This document shows positions 21,114 through 28,912 of a stretch of 35,439 nt of DNA, piece after piece; the first letter of the stretch is position 1, and each line of letters starts with the position of its first letter. The notes under the pieces were generated by a model that saw only the letters and a program-made list of their open reading frames with translations, did no database searches and was not told where the DNA came from. The stretch is from Acidimicrobiaceae bacterium (GTDB lineage Bacteria > Actinomycetota > Acidimicrobiia > Acidimicrobiales > Ilumatobacteraceae), in the NCBI GenBank assembly GCA_947488685.1, contig CANLAH010000004.1:1-35439 (forward strand). The letters run 5' to 3'. Position numbers and translations under genes: made by a program.

Positions 21114-21608
21114 ATGGCTGCAAAGAAAAAAATAGTGCCGAAGAAACTGGTTGAAGCAATCGATCCAGAAGACGACGAAATAGAGGCGACAGACCTCGAG
21201 GGACTTGAAATCGATCCAGAAGCACTCGACGACGAGGTTGACGAAGATGATGAGTTTGGCGATGAGGTCGATGACTCAGGCGACATAGACGACGATGCCA
21301 GCATGGGCGCCACCATTGTGGCTCGTCCTGGTGCAAGTGATGACGACGATGAAGACGATCTCACTACACCTGATGACGTCGAAGACGATCTCAGTAAAAT
21401 TCTGAAAGAGAAACTCGTTGCGACAGAGGACGAAATCAACGAAGACGATGAAGTCGAAGTTGACGAGCGTGGACTAGCCGATGATCACTTGCAGCCCAAA
21501 CGAGAAGATGAGCAACTGTGCTCAAGTTGTTTCTTACTCGTTCGAAGCGCCGCACCTATATGTCCCATAGGTGACGACGACTGTCCTATTTTTGCTAAAA
21601 GATCATGA
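21114..21608 (+). CDS. Highly acidic protein with C-terminal Cys motif, DUF4193-like
   Basis: Lys-rich N-terminus, long Asp/Glu stretch, then EDEQLCSSCFLLVRSAAPICPIGDDDCPIF. Confidence 0.6.
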   Translation: MAAKKKIVPKKLVEAIDPEDDEIEATDLEGLEIDPEALDDEVDEDDEFGDEVDDSGDIDDDASMGATIVARPGASDDDDEDDLTTPDDVEDDLSKILKEKLVATEDEINEDDEVEVDERGLADDHLQPKREDEQLCSSCFLLVRSAAPICPIGDDDCPIFAKRS

Positions 21609-21985
21609 CCTCCACTGCGTCGCTTTCTGAGATGGCCACAAAAGCCGAGGCTTACCTCGCTGAGTTGCGCCGTCAAGCGCCAGCAGCACGCATGATCGGC
21701 GAGTTCGCCGTCAAGAAGGGCATCGAGACAGTCATGCAAAGGCTTCAAACGGTCGCGCCGAGTTCTGTGCGTTCTGACGTCAAGCCAACAACAGTTGTCA
21801 CCGATTCACAAATTCAGGTTGAGCCTCTCGATAATTACGACACACTGACAGCCCGACAGATAATCGAAACGCTTGGCACGCTGACATCGGCTCAACTGCA
21901 GAGCATTCTCGATTACGAAATCCTTCATCGCAACAGAGTCACTGTGGCGCAAGCCTGCAGACGAGCTCTCAAAGACTCGATTTAG
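21605..21985 (+). CDS. Hypothetical protein
   Basis: 4-bp ATGA overlap with the upstream gene; LTARQIIETLGTLTSAQLQSILDYEILHRNRVTV resembles short C-terminal helical motifs in actinobacterial proteins. Confidence 0.6.
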   Translation: MTSTASLSEMATKAEAYLAELRRQAPAARMIGEFAVKKGIETVMQRLQTVAPSSVRSDVKPTTVVTDSQIQVEPLDNYDTLTARQIIETLGTLTSAQLQSILDYEILHRNRVTVAQACRRALKDSI

Positions 21986-21986
21986 C

Positions 21987-22433
21987 GTGTCTCTCGTATC
22001 GGTAGAACGTGGTCAAGATACCGATCAAGACGTTCTGCTAGATCATCGTGGGCGATCTCGAGCGGAGGGATCATCGATGCGCGGAGACATTGATGTCTTT
22101 GTTACGGATGACATCACGGACGATGCCTTTTTTGTCGCCAGACTTGGAGACACTGTTGTGGGTACATTGGTGTGCTCTCGTTGGCGACTGAATCATTGGT
22201 GCATCAGTCATGTCTACGTCGAACCAGATGCGAGAGATATCGGCACAGCAGACGCGCTTATGCATGCAGCGCTTGATTCACTGCGATCTTCTGCAGGACG
22301 CATTTATGCTCAGGCATTGCCAGGGGACAGAGCGATGAAGAATCTCTTTGAACGGCACGGACTCACTGCGCGCACCATTGTTGTAGGACGCGAACTTAGC
22401 GACCCTTCCACTGAGGCGCACGCTTCTCAATAA
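21987..22433 (+). CDS. GNAT family N-acetyltransferase
   Basis: DTVVGTLVCSRWRLNHWCISHVYVEPDARDIGTADALMHAALDSLRS. Confidence 0.7.
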   Translation: MSLVSVERGQDTDQDVLLDHRGRSRAEGSSMRGDIDVFVTDDITDDAFFVARLGDTVVGTLVCSRWRLNHWCISHVYVEPDARDIGTADALMHAALDSLRSSAGRIYAQALPGDRAMKNLFERHGLTARTIVVGRELSDPSTEAHASQ

Positions 22434-23181
22434 AGGCAGTCAGACCCTCTTTGGTGTCTTCTGACTGCAACACAACAGCAAATTCTGCGTTGGTCATTTT
22501 TTTGAGAACATCGTCAGTTTCATATGCGGCAGCAAGGACAACCTTTCGACTCGCATAAACGGCAAGGGGAGCAGCAAGGCAAATCTTGTTCGCAAGTTCT
22601 AGTGCTACCTCAACTGTTTTACCTGGCTCTGTGATTCGATTAACTAGACCCAGTTCATAGGCCCGCTGCGCAGGGAGTGGCTCACCAGTCAAGATGACTT
22701 CCATGGCAACAGCCTGTCCGATAGCGCGTGGCAATCGGAACAAACCGCCTGCACCCGCGATGAGATTGCGTTTTACTTCTGCCAATCCGAAAGCAGAAAT
22801 AGACGAGGCCACCACCATGTCAGAAGCAAGAACAATTTCGCATCCACCTGCTGTTGCAAGCCCGTCGACAGCAACGATGACTGGCTTTGTGCGCTCCCGA
22901 TATGCGTAGCCACCAAAACCACCGCGCTTCGTGTTGAGTGCGCCTGCGTCTCCGGAATTAATTGCTTTGAGGTCTGCTCCCGCACAAAATACTGGATTTT
23001 TTTGACCGTCAGTATTTGCAGTTAACACACCGACCCACACATCAGGGTCTGCTTCCATTTTGTCAATGGCTGCTTCTAAGCCTTGGGCAACATCACCGTT
23101 GACGGCATTTCGTGCTTCGGGTCGGTTCAGGGTGATGATTGCTACTTGACCACGACGTTCGTACTGGACTATTTCTGACAT
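22396..23181 (-). CDS. Enoyl-CoA hydratase/isomerase family protein (crotonase)
   Basis: ITLNRPEARNAVNGDV, FCAGADLKAI, AVDGLATAGGCEIVLASDMVVAS, C-term IEKRAPQWKGR. Confidence 0.92.
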   Translation of the reverse strand: MSEIVQYERRGQVAIITLNRPEARNAVNGDVAQGLEAAIDKMEADPDVWVGVLTANTDGQKNPVFCAGADLKAINSGDAGALNTKRGGFGGYAYRERTKPVIVAVDGLATAGGCEIVLASDMVVASSISAFGLAEVKRNLIAGAGGLFRLPRAIGQAVAMEVILTGEPLPAQRAYELGLVNRITEPGKTVEVALELANKICLAAPLAVYASRKVVLAAAYETDDVLKKMTNAEFAVVLQSEDTKEGLTAFIEKRAPQWKGR

Positions 23182-23347
23182 GCCCTACACGGTAGTTGCC
23201 CACGGGTGAGTGGCAAGATTCGGACGAAATCAGGCTTCAGGTTCGGGAACTATTGGCTCTTGTGAATCGATATTGCTCTCGATGATTTCAGCCACAGGCG
23301 CCACGACTTCTGCGACCACGTCTGCACTGACTTCGACTGCTTCTGGT

Positions 23348-23507
23348 GTTGCCTCGATGACAGGTGTTGCCTCGATGACGGGCGCTGATTCGATGACAGG
23401 CGTTGCCTCAATGACAGGCGTTGCCTCAATGACAGGCGTTGCCTCAATGACAGGTTGCCTCGATGACAGGCGTTGCCTCGATGACAGGTGTTGCCTCGAC
23501 GACAGGT
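23348..23507. repeat. Tandem array of nine ~18-bp units (consensus GTTGCCTCRATGACAGGY), one unit 16 bp long
   Basis: Units at 23348, 23366, 23384, 23402, 23420, 23438 (16 bp), 23454, 23472, 23490. Confidence 0.95.
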
Positions 23508-24805
23508 GTTGCCTGGGTTTGAACCGTGGTTGTTTTGTTGGGAGTCTTGCTTGTGACGCGTGTTGGCCTGAGTGGTCGAGGCATCTGCTTTTTAGTCGCC
23601 ACAGTCACGCCGAACAAGGTCGCAACCTGAGGCATTAGTGGTGCAAGGCGAGTAACAGTTTTGGTGAGTTCTTCCGTCACTGTCACTGGTAACACAGGTG
23701 GCAAAATGCGAGCATGTACAGGTGAGAACGCTGCAGCCTCTAACACAATGATCCAACGATCTACTGGCAGATCAACAGTCAATGACGAACTAGCAGCAGC
23801 GGCGAGTTGATTTCCGAGTTCAGCCGGGAACGGATGCCCAGCCTTTGGTGGCAACGAAGATGCGTTAAGAGCACGTACAACTCTGCCGACCTTTAGTGCC
23901 ATCGCAATGTCTTCAAGCCAGTTCTTGATCTCTTCTTCTTGACGTCGCGCAAGTGACAACTTGATAGCGGCTGCAAGTGTTCGAGTGGATTGATCGCGCG
24001 CAATTGCGGGGTCATCGCCGGCAACGATCAGCGCACGAAGATCTCGAAGATCGATATCTGACATTATCTTTTCGGCTGCTTGAGCACGGTCAAGCCATTC
24101 GGCAACTCGCAAACGGGGGAGCAATTGTTCTGCAATAGCAACAAGACCATCAGCAGGAACTACATCGCGTCCGGCTGCAACAGCATCTGCGTTTTGTTGG
24201 GCCACTGCTGCACGAACGGCTGGCACGCCACCTTGCAATACACGCTCCGCAACTGCGCGATGTGCTTCGGGCAAAGTGCCCAGAACTATGTCGACGTTGA
24301 TTCGTCCAGCATGAATGCGTCGAGCTTTTGGACGCTGTGGAATCTCTTCAGGAGTTTCAAAACGCGGACGACGCGGACGATCCGAGACAGGCTTATCTGA
24401 GCGTGGTTTATCTGAGCGTGTGCGATCGCTTGTTGGCTTGTCAGAACGTGGGCGTGATGGTCGATCGCGATCTGGTGCACCATCAGCACGATCACGACGA
24501 GGGCCATCGCTGCGTCCACTCTTTTTTTGCAACACAGATGTCACTGGTTCGAATTTTTTTTCACTTGGAATCAAGTCCAACATGCCTGCACGAGCAGCCT
24601 TGGCCTTGAGAGATGTCATCGTCAACACACGACTTCCGTCAAGGTCGGTCTCTATCTCGGCACGCAAGGTCTCGTTGACGACTGCACCGTTAGGTACGAC
24701 GTCTGCCTCAACCACGCCCTTGGGCTCACGGGCTCCGGCGGCACGCCATGTCCATGTTCCGTCTGGACGTTTACTGGTGAGTTCAATTTCAATTCTGCGA
24801 GACAT
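23444..24805 (-). CDS. Hypothetical protein with Arg/Ser/Asp-rich low-complexity linker and C-terminal (ATPVIE)n repeats; frame interrupted, probable full product extends to 23230
   Basis: MSRRIEIELTSKRPDGTWTWRAAGAREPKG...; SDKPTSDRTRSDKPRSDKPVSDRPRRPRF; called ORF ends ATPVIEATCH* because of a 16-nt unit in an 18-nt repeat. Confidence 0.7.
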   Translation of the reverse strand: MSRRIEIELTSKRPDGTWTWRAAGAREPKGVVEADVVPNGAVVNETLRAEIETDLDGSRVLTMTSLKAKAARAGMLDLIPSEKKFEPVTSVLQKKSGRSDGPRRDRADGAPDRDRPSRPRSDKPTSDRTRSDKPRSDKPVSDRPRRPRFETPEEIPQRPKARRIHAGRINVDIVLGTLPEAHRAVAERVLQGGVPAVRAAVAQQNADAVAAGRDVVPADGLVAIAEQLLPRLRVAEWLDRAQAAEKIMSDIDLRDLRALIVAGDDPAIARDQSTRTLAAAIKLSLARRQEEEIKNWLEDIAMALKVGRVVRALNASSLPPKAGHPFPAELGNQLAAAASSSLTVDLPVDRWIIVLEAAAFSPVHARILPPVLPVTVTEELTKTVTRLAPLMPQVATLFGVTVATKKQMPRPLRPTRVTSKTPNKTTTVQTQATPVVEATPVIEATPVIEATCH

Positions 24806-24851
24806 AGCGGCAACACGGTACCTGCTGATCAGCGAATTGGTACGGTAGGGC

Positions 24852-25370
24852 ATGCCCATTTATGCACTCGGTGATCAAATTCCCAATATTCACGAATCCG
24901 CCTATGTTCATCCCGATGCCGTTGTCATCGGCTCGGTCACTATTGGCGCAGAGAGCACGATCTGGCCAAATGCTGTTCTGCGTGGCGATGATGGCGAGAT
25001 CTTTATCGGGGCACGCACAAGTATCCAAGACGGAACTGTGGTGCACACAACGCCTCAACACCCGACAACAGTGGGAGATGATTGCGTCATCGGTCATCTC
25101 GTGCATCTTGAAGGGTGTCGCATTTCCGACAAGGCCCAAGTAAGTTCTGGTGCTGTTGTGCTGCACAATGTGAGCGTCGGATCCGGAGCGATTGTTGCTG
25201 CAAATGCCGTGGTTCTCAACAACTCCGTGGTTCCGCCTGGTGCACTCGCCGTTGGTGCTCCAGCAATAATCAAGCTTGATCGAGCACGTCAAGAAGACAT
25301 TGAGTTTGCAGCAATGGCGTATGTTTCCAAGGGAAAACGCTTTAGCGCGTCTCTGCGATTAATTAAATAA
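24852..25370 (+). CDS. Gamma-carbonic-anhydrase-like / left-handed beta-helix transferase family protein
   Basis: Hexapeptide repeats; VIGSVTIGAESTIWPNAVLRGDDGEIFIGARTSIQDGTVVHTTPQHPTTVGDDCVIGHLVHLEGC. Confidence 0.9.
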   Translation: MPIYALGDQIPNIHESAYVHPDAVVIGSVTIGAESTIWPNAVLRGDDGEIFIGARTSIQDGTVVHTTPQHPTTVGDDCVIGHLVHLEGCRISDKAQVSSGAVVLHNVSVGSGAIVAANAVVLNNSVVPPGALAVGAPAIIKLDRARQEDIEFAAMAYVSKGKRFSASLRLIK

Positions 25371-25373
25371 ACG

Positions 25374-25679
25374 TCATCCAACATTGCGAGCGCGAACACC
25401 GATTGGAGCAATCAATCGATATCCGGCACTGTGGCGTTCTTCTTCAGATTCTCCACCCCAGAATCCGTACTCGCGGTGACGTCGTGCAAACGACCTGCAA
25501 TCGTCCATCACTGAACACGAAAAACAAACATCGCGAGCTTGAGACTCGCGTCGTTCACGCGCCTGAGGCCTTTCGGCGGCTGCGGGAAAGAAAATATTCG
25601 AGAGTCCGCGACATGCAGCTTGGACTTCCCACGATGTTTCTTCCCATGGTCGTGCTGAAAAAAAATCCCCAATTGCCAT
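25374..25679 (-). CDS. WhiB family Fe-S transcriptional regulator
   Basis: Four Cys (ACRG; VCFSCSVMDDC), GFWGG motif, basic tail; purine-rich RBS upstream of 25679. Confidence 0.92.
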   Translation of the reverse strand: MAIGDFFSARPWEETSWEVQAACRGLSNIFFPAAAERPQARERRESQARDVCFSCSVMDDCRSFARRHREYGFWGGESEEERHSAGYRLIAPIGVRARNVG

Positions 25680-25782
25680 CTCGCCCCCCGTTAGTTCGTC
25701 CCAACCTTACCCCAAAGGTTGTACAGCACAAAGAAATTCTCGCAGTCAATGGCACGCTATGCCATTCTCGGGTGGGCACAAG

Positions 25783-25791
25783 TTATCCACA
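25783..25791 (+). promoter_or_regulatory. DnaA-box-like 9-mer TTATCCACA
   Basis: Exact match to the TTATNCACA consensus, in the whiB-ltaE intergenic region. Confidence 0.3.
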
Positions 25792-25796
25792 GCACC

Positions 25797-25848
25797 GGAC
25801 TGATTCGCCGGTCTGATTGGTTGGACTTATTGGCTGGTCTAATCGGTT
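25797..25848. repeat. Four contiguous 13-bp degenerate direct repeats (iteron-like)
   Basis: GGACTGATTCGCC / GGTCTGATTGGTT / GGACTTATTGGCT / GGTCTAATCGGTT, no spacer. Confidence 0.8.
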
Positions 25849-25852
25849 TGCG

Positions 25853-26926
25853 CTAGCCACCCAAAACGTGATCAACGCCAGCAATAAAGGCATCAATGTC
25901 GGCGGGGGAGGTATCCCAAGATGTCATCCACCGCACTTGGTGACGATCAATGTCCCAGTCCCAAAAAAATGACCATTCCTGAAGTTTAGTTTTGGCTGGA
26001 TCAAGCATGGTGGGGAACAGACCGTTGACGGCTGGTTTTGCTATCTGCAGGGATGCAAAAGATTTGGACTTTTCATACAGTGTCTGCGCCGCCGCGTTCG
26101 CCGCAGAGGCAGTTGAGAGCCAGAGATCATCGCGCAAAGCCTGCACATACTGAGCAGACGTGAAGCGCATTTTTGACGGCAACTGTGTTACTTGTTTGTG
26201 CAGATACTGAGCGCGTCGGCCTCGATACTGAGGAGCAATTAAAACTGCTTCTGCGTTGAGCATTGCATTTTTCGTTCCGCCAAAACTCAGCGCATCGACA
26301 CCAGCCGCAAACGTCAGTGCTCGAAAAACTTCTCGCGTCGCTCCCATTGCGGAAACGGCATTTGCGATACGTGCTCCGTCAACATGGACACGCATGCCGT
26401 ATTGATGTGCCGTCTGACAAAGAGCCTCAATTTCTGCGACGGTGTAAAGCGTTCCTAACTCTGTAGGTTGCGAGATTGATACCACTCCTGGCTGAGCATG
26501 ATGAATACTGCCGAGCGCGTTTGCTGCAGACACAATCTGTTCAGGTCGCATTTTGCCGTCGGGGGATACAACCGTTTGTAACTTCACGCCAAGAATGCGC
26601 TCAGGTGCACCGGTTTCGTCGACTGCTATGTGAGACCACTCTGTACATAACACTGATTCCGCTCGGTCAAGCAATATTGCAAGAGCCAAAATATTGGCAC
26701 CCGTGCCACCGAATGTAAACAACACGTCAACATCACAATCAGCAAGTTCACCAAAAGCACTTACCGCAAGTGGGGTAAACCGGTCATCGCCGTAGGCGAG
26801 TTCGTGGCTGTCATTGGCCTGGGTAATTGCCTCCAAATACGCTGGATGAATGCCACTTGCATTGTCGCTAGCAAATAACCGTTGTGGAGGAGTTGGCATT
26901 GACACTTTGTCAATTGTAGTCGTCAT
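25853..26926 (-). CDS. ltaE: Threonine aldolase (low-specificity, beta-eliminating lyase family)
   Basis: RLFASDNASGIHPAYLEAI, GDDRFT, TFGGTGANILAL, RVHVDGARIANAV, DALSFGGTKNAM. Confidence 0.88.
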   Translation of the reverse strand: MTTTIDKVSMPTPPQRLFASDNASGIHPAYLEAITQANDSHELAYGDDRFTPLAVSAFGELADCDVDVLFTFGGTGANILALAILLDRAESVLCTEWSHIAVDETGAPERILGVKLQTVVSPDGKMRPEQIVSAANALGSIHHAQPGVVSISQPTELGTLYTVAEIEALCQTAHQYGMRVHVDGARIANAVSAMGATREVFRALTFAAGVDALSFGGTKNAMLNAEAVLIAPQYRGRRAQYLHKQVTQLPSKMRFTSAQYVQALRDDLWLSTASAANAAAQTLYEKSKSFASLQIAKPAVNGLFPTMLDPAKTKLQEWSFFWDWDIDRHQVRWMTSWDTSPADIDAFIAGVDHVLGG

Positions 26927-26938
26927 TAGTATTTCGTC

Positions 26939-27310
26939 ATGACGAAAATCAATAAACGTCCTGATGAGGGATCGGAGAGGTGTCGATGGTGCCGCCGAAT
27001 ACTGACCGCAAAATCCGGTCCAGGACGACCCCGGGAGTTCTGTAGTCAGGTCTGCCGCCAGTGGGATTGGGTGGCCAAACAACGGTCAAAAGAATTGGCC
27101 CTGACAGAGAACGAATTAGTGATTGCACGGGACGAACTCGACGGTTTAAAAGACATGATTTATGTACTGAGTTGCGCCGTCGAAGACGTTCGATCCGACA
27201 TAGATTCCGCATCTCGTGCGACCAGAGAAACGTTGCAAGACGACCTCAGATGGCTGATCGAGTCAGCAGAGCCCGTCATTGCAAGTGATCTCAGGCCACG
27301 GCCTACATGA
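26939..27310 (+). CDS. Small Cys-rich (putative zinc-binding) protein with C-terminal coiled coil
   Basis: CRWCRRILTAKSGPGRPREFCSQVCRQWDW, then charged helical region. Confidence 0.7.
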   Translation: MTKINKRPDEGSERCRWCRRILTAKSGPGRPREFCSQVCRQWDWVAKQRSKELALTENELVIARDELDGLKDMIYVLSCAVEDVRSDIDSASRATRETLQDDLRWLIESAEPVIASDLRPRPT

Positions 27311-27408
27311 GTGTTTCATTGGGTTTGCCAATCCAGCCCATAATTCCCGTTATGTAATATTAAGATCACAAGGCGGGATCAGGCTTTAAGCCTTCGTAGA
27401 GTGCTGAT

Positions 27409-28671
27409 ATGACATTCCCGGTTCTTGGTCCTGGCCGTGACCAACACAGCATCCAAGAACAACTCGAAGAAATGCGCGTGAACGACGTTTCGTGGCGCGA
27501 TGGTCGCGCATTTACATTGGCATATAGCGCTGGTCAAGATGTCTTAGATGTTGCCCAAGATGCGTACCAAAGATTTGCCAATGAGAACGCCCTCAACACA
27601 GACGCTTTTCCGAGCCTTCGCACGATGGCAAATGATGTCGTCAATACTGTCCTGGGCTGGACACATGCGCCAGATACTGGTGCTGGTTTCATGACGTCCG
27701 GGGGCACCGAAAGCCTCCTCCTGGCGGTTCGCGCCGCACGCCAACGACGTCGACGTCAAGACAAGCGCCAGTCAGATCTCAATGTCGTTCTGCCGACATC
27801 TGCGCACGCAGCCTTTGAGAAAGCCTGCTCGTATTTTGATGTCGCGAGTCGTCGTGTTGATGTTGGACAAGATTGGCGTGCAGATTCTGATGCCATGTCA
27901 AACGCAGTTGACGACGGCACCATTTTGCTCGTCGCCTCTGCACCTCAATACCCCCAGGGCGTCATTGACCCAGTCGCAGAGATTGCCCAACTCGCCCACA
28001 ACTCGCAGATTAATTGTCACGTCGACGCGTGTATGGGTGGAGTCACACTCACCTATCTTGAGCAACTCGGGAATGAGATTTCTCCTTGGGATTTTCGTGT
28101 TGATGGCGTGACATCTATTTCCGTCGACCTACATAAATACGGTTACACGTCAAAAGGTGCAGGAGTTCTTGTGCATCGAACAAAAGAGTTGCGCAATGAT
28201 CAAACTTTCGTCACTGACAATTGGCTAGGCGGCGCATATGGCTCCAGCGGCATCCTTGGAACAAAATCTGGCGGACCTATTGCATCTGCGTGGGCAGTCA
28301 TGCATTACCTCGGCGATAACGGCTACCAACGAGTAACTGCATCCGCGCGTACGACGGCTCTTACAATCGCAAAACACATTGATCAACATCCGTCTTTGGT
28401 TTTGCTAGCGCAACCTGAGGCGACTCTCCTTTCGTTTGCAAGCAACGATGAACGATTAGATATTTTTACACTTGCTGACAACTTGAGACGACGGGGTTGG
28501 TATCTCGACCGACAAAGCCCTCCCCCCTCGCTGCATCTCACTGTCAACGCGATTCACAATAACGTCATGACGTTATTCCTTCAGCACCTCGATGAAGCCG
28601 TATCTGAGAGCATTTTGGGCGCTGATACAACCCATGGCGCGACTCAAGGCGCCTACGGAACTATCGACTAA
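27409..28671 (+). CDS. PLP-dependent decarboxylase/lyase, group II, sphingosine-1-phosphate-lyase-like
   Basis: FMTSGGTESLLLAVRAAR, HVDACMGG, SVDLHKYGYTSKGAGVLVHR (PLP Lys). Confidence 0.85.
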   Translation: MTFPVLGPGRDQHSIQEQLEEMRVNDVSWRDGRAFTLAYSAGQDVLDVAQDAYQRFANENALNTDAFPSLRTMANDVVNTVLGWTHAPDTGAGFMTSGGTESLLLAVRAARQRRRRQDKRQSDLNVVLPTSAHAAFEKACSYFDVASRRVDVGQDWRADSDAMSNAVDDGTILLVASAPQYPQGVIDPVAEIAQLAHNSQINCHVDACMGGVTLTYLEQLGNEISPWDFRVDGVTSISVDLHKYGYTSKGAGVLVHRTKELRNDQTFVTDNWLGGAYGSSGILGTKSGGPIASAWAVMHYLGDNGYQRVTASARTTALTIAKHIDQHPSLVLLAQPEATLLSFASNDERLDIFTLADNLRRRGWYLDRQSPPPSLHLTVNAIHNNVMTLFLQHLDEAVSESILGADTTHGATQGAYGTID

Positions 28672-28694
28672 CACGCATCGCCAATTAGTGGTAA

Positions 28695-28895
28695 TTATTT
28701 GTGAGCACGCTCGAGTTCTTCGAGTGGTTCATCAAGGGACTTCTCTTTGCGTCCAATAAGCATGCCGTGACGAAGTTTACGGATTCCGAGCTTGGCTCCC
28801 ATGGTGAGAGCCGAGATGCCACCAGCAGCAGCCGTTACCGCCATGCTTCCTGATCCGGCATCAATGCACTGCAGACAACCAAACAAACTAGCCAC
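28695..28895 (-). CDS. Small membrane-associated hypothetical protein
   Basis: ORF between two genes, AVTAAAGGISALTMGAKLGIRKL. Confidence 0.5.
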   Translation of the reverse strand: MASLFGCLQCIDAGSGSMAVTAAAGGISALTMGAKLGIRKLRHGMLIGRKEKSLDEPLEELERAHK

Positions 28896-28912
28896 GACAA
28901 AATTCTACTCAA

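Noticed and set aside
23348-23507. Possible CRISPR array
   Set aside because: Units are contiguous with no unique spacers and encode a hexapeptide repeat; no cas genes nearby.
23210-23638. Plus-strand ORF with VASMTGVASMTG repeats (142 aa)
   Set aside because: Antisense reading of the (ATPVIE)n coding repeat; the minus-strand frame has the plausible protein, so this is a shadow ORF.
24315-24848. 177-aa plus-strand ORF rich in RGLSERG
   Set aside because: Shadow of the low-complexity linker encoded on the minus strand.
25783-25791. DnaA box as evidence for a replication origin
   Set aside because: Only one exact 9-mer; no dnaA/dnaN/gyrB genes and no cluster of boxes. Kept only as part of the iteron-like observation.
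27324-27360. Sigma70-like promoter upstream of the PLP lyase
   Set aside because: TTGCCA is present but no -10 hexamer with acceptable spacing could be assigned.
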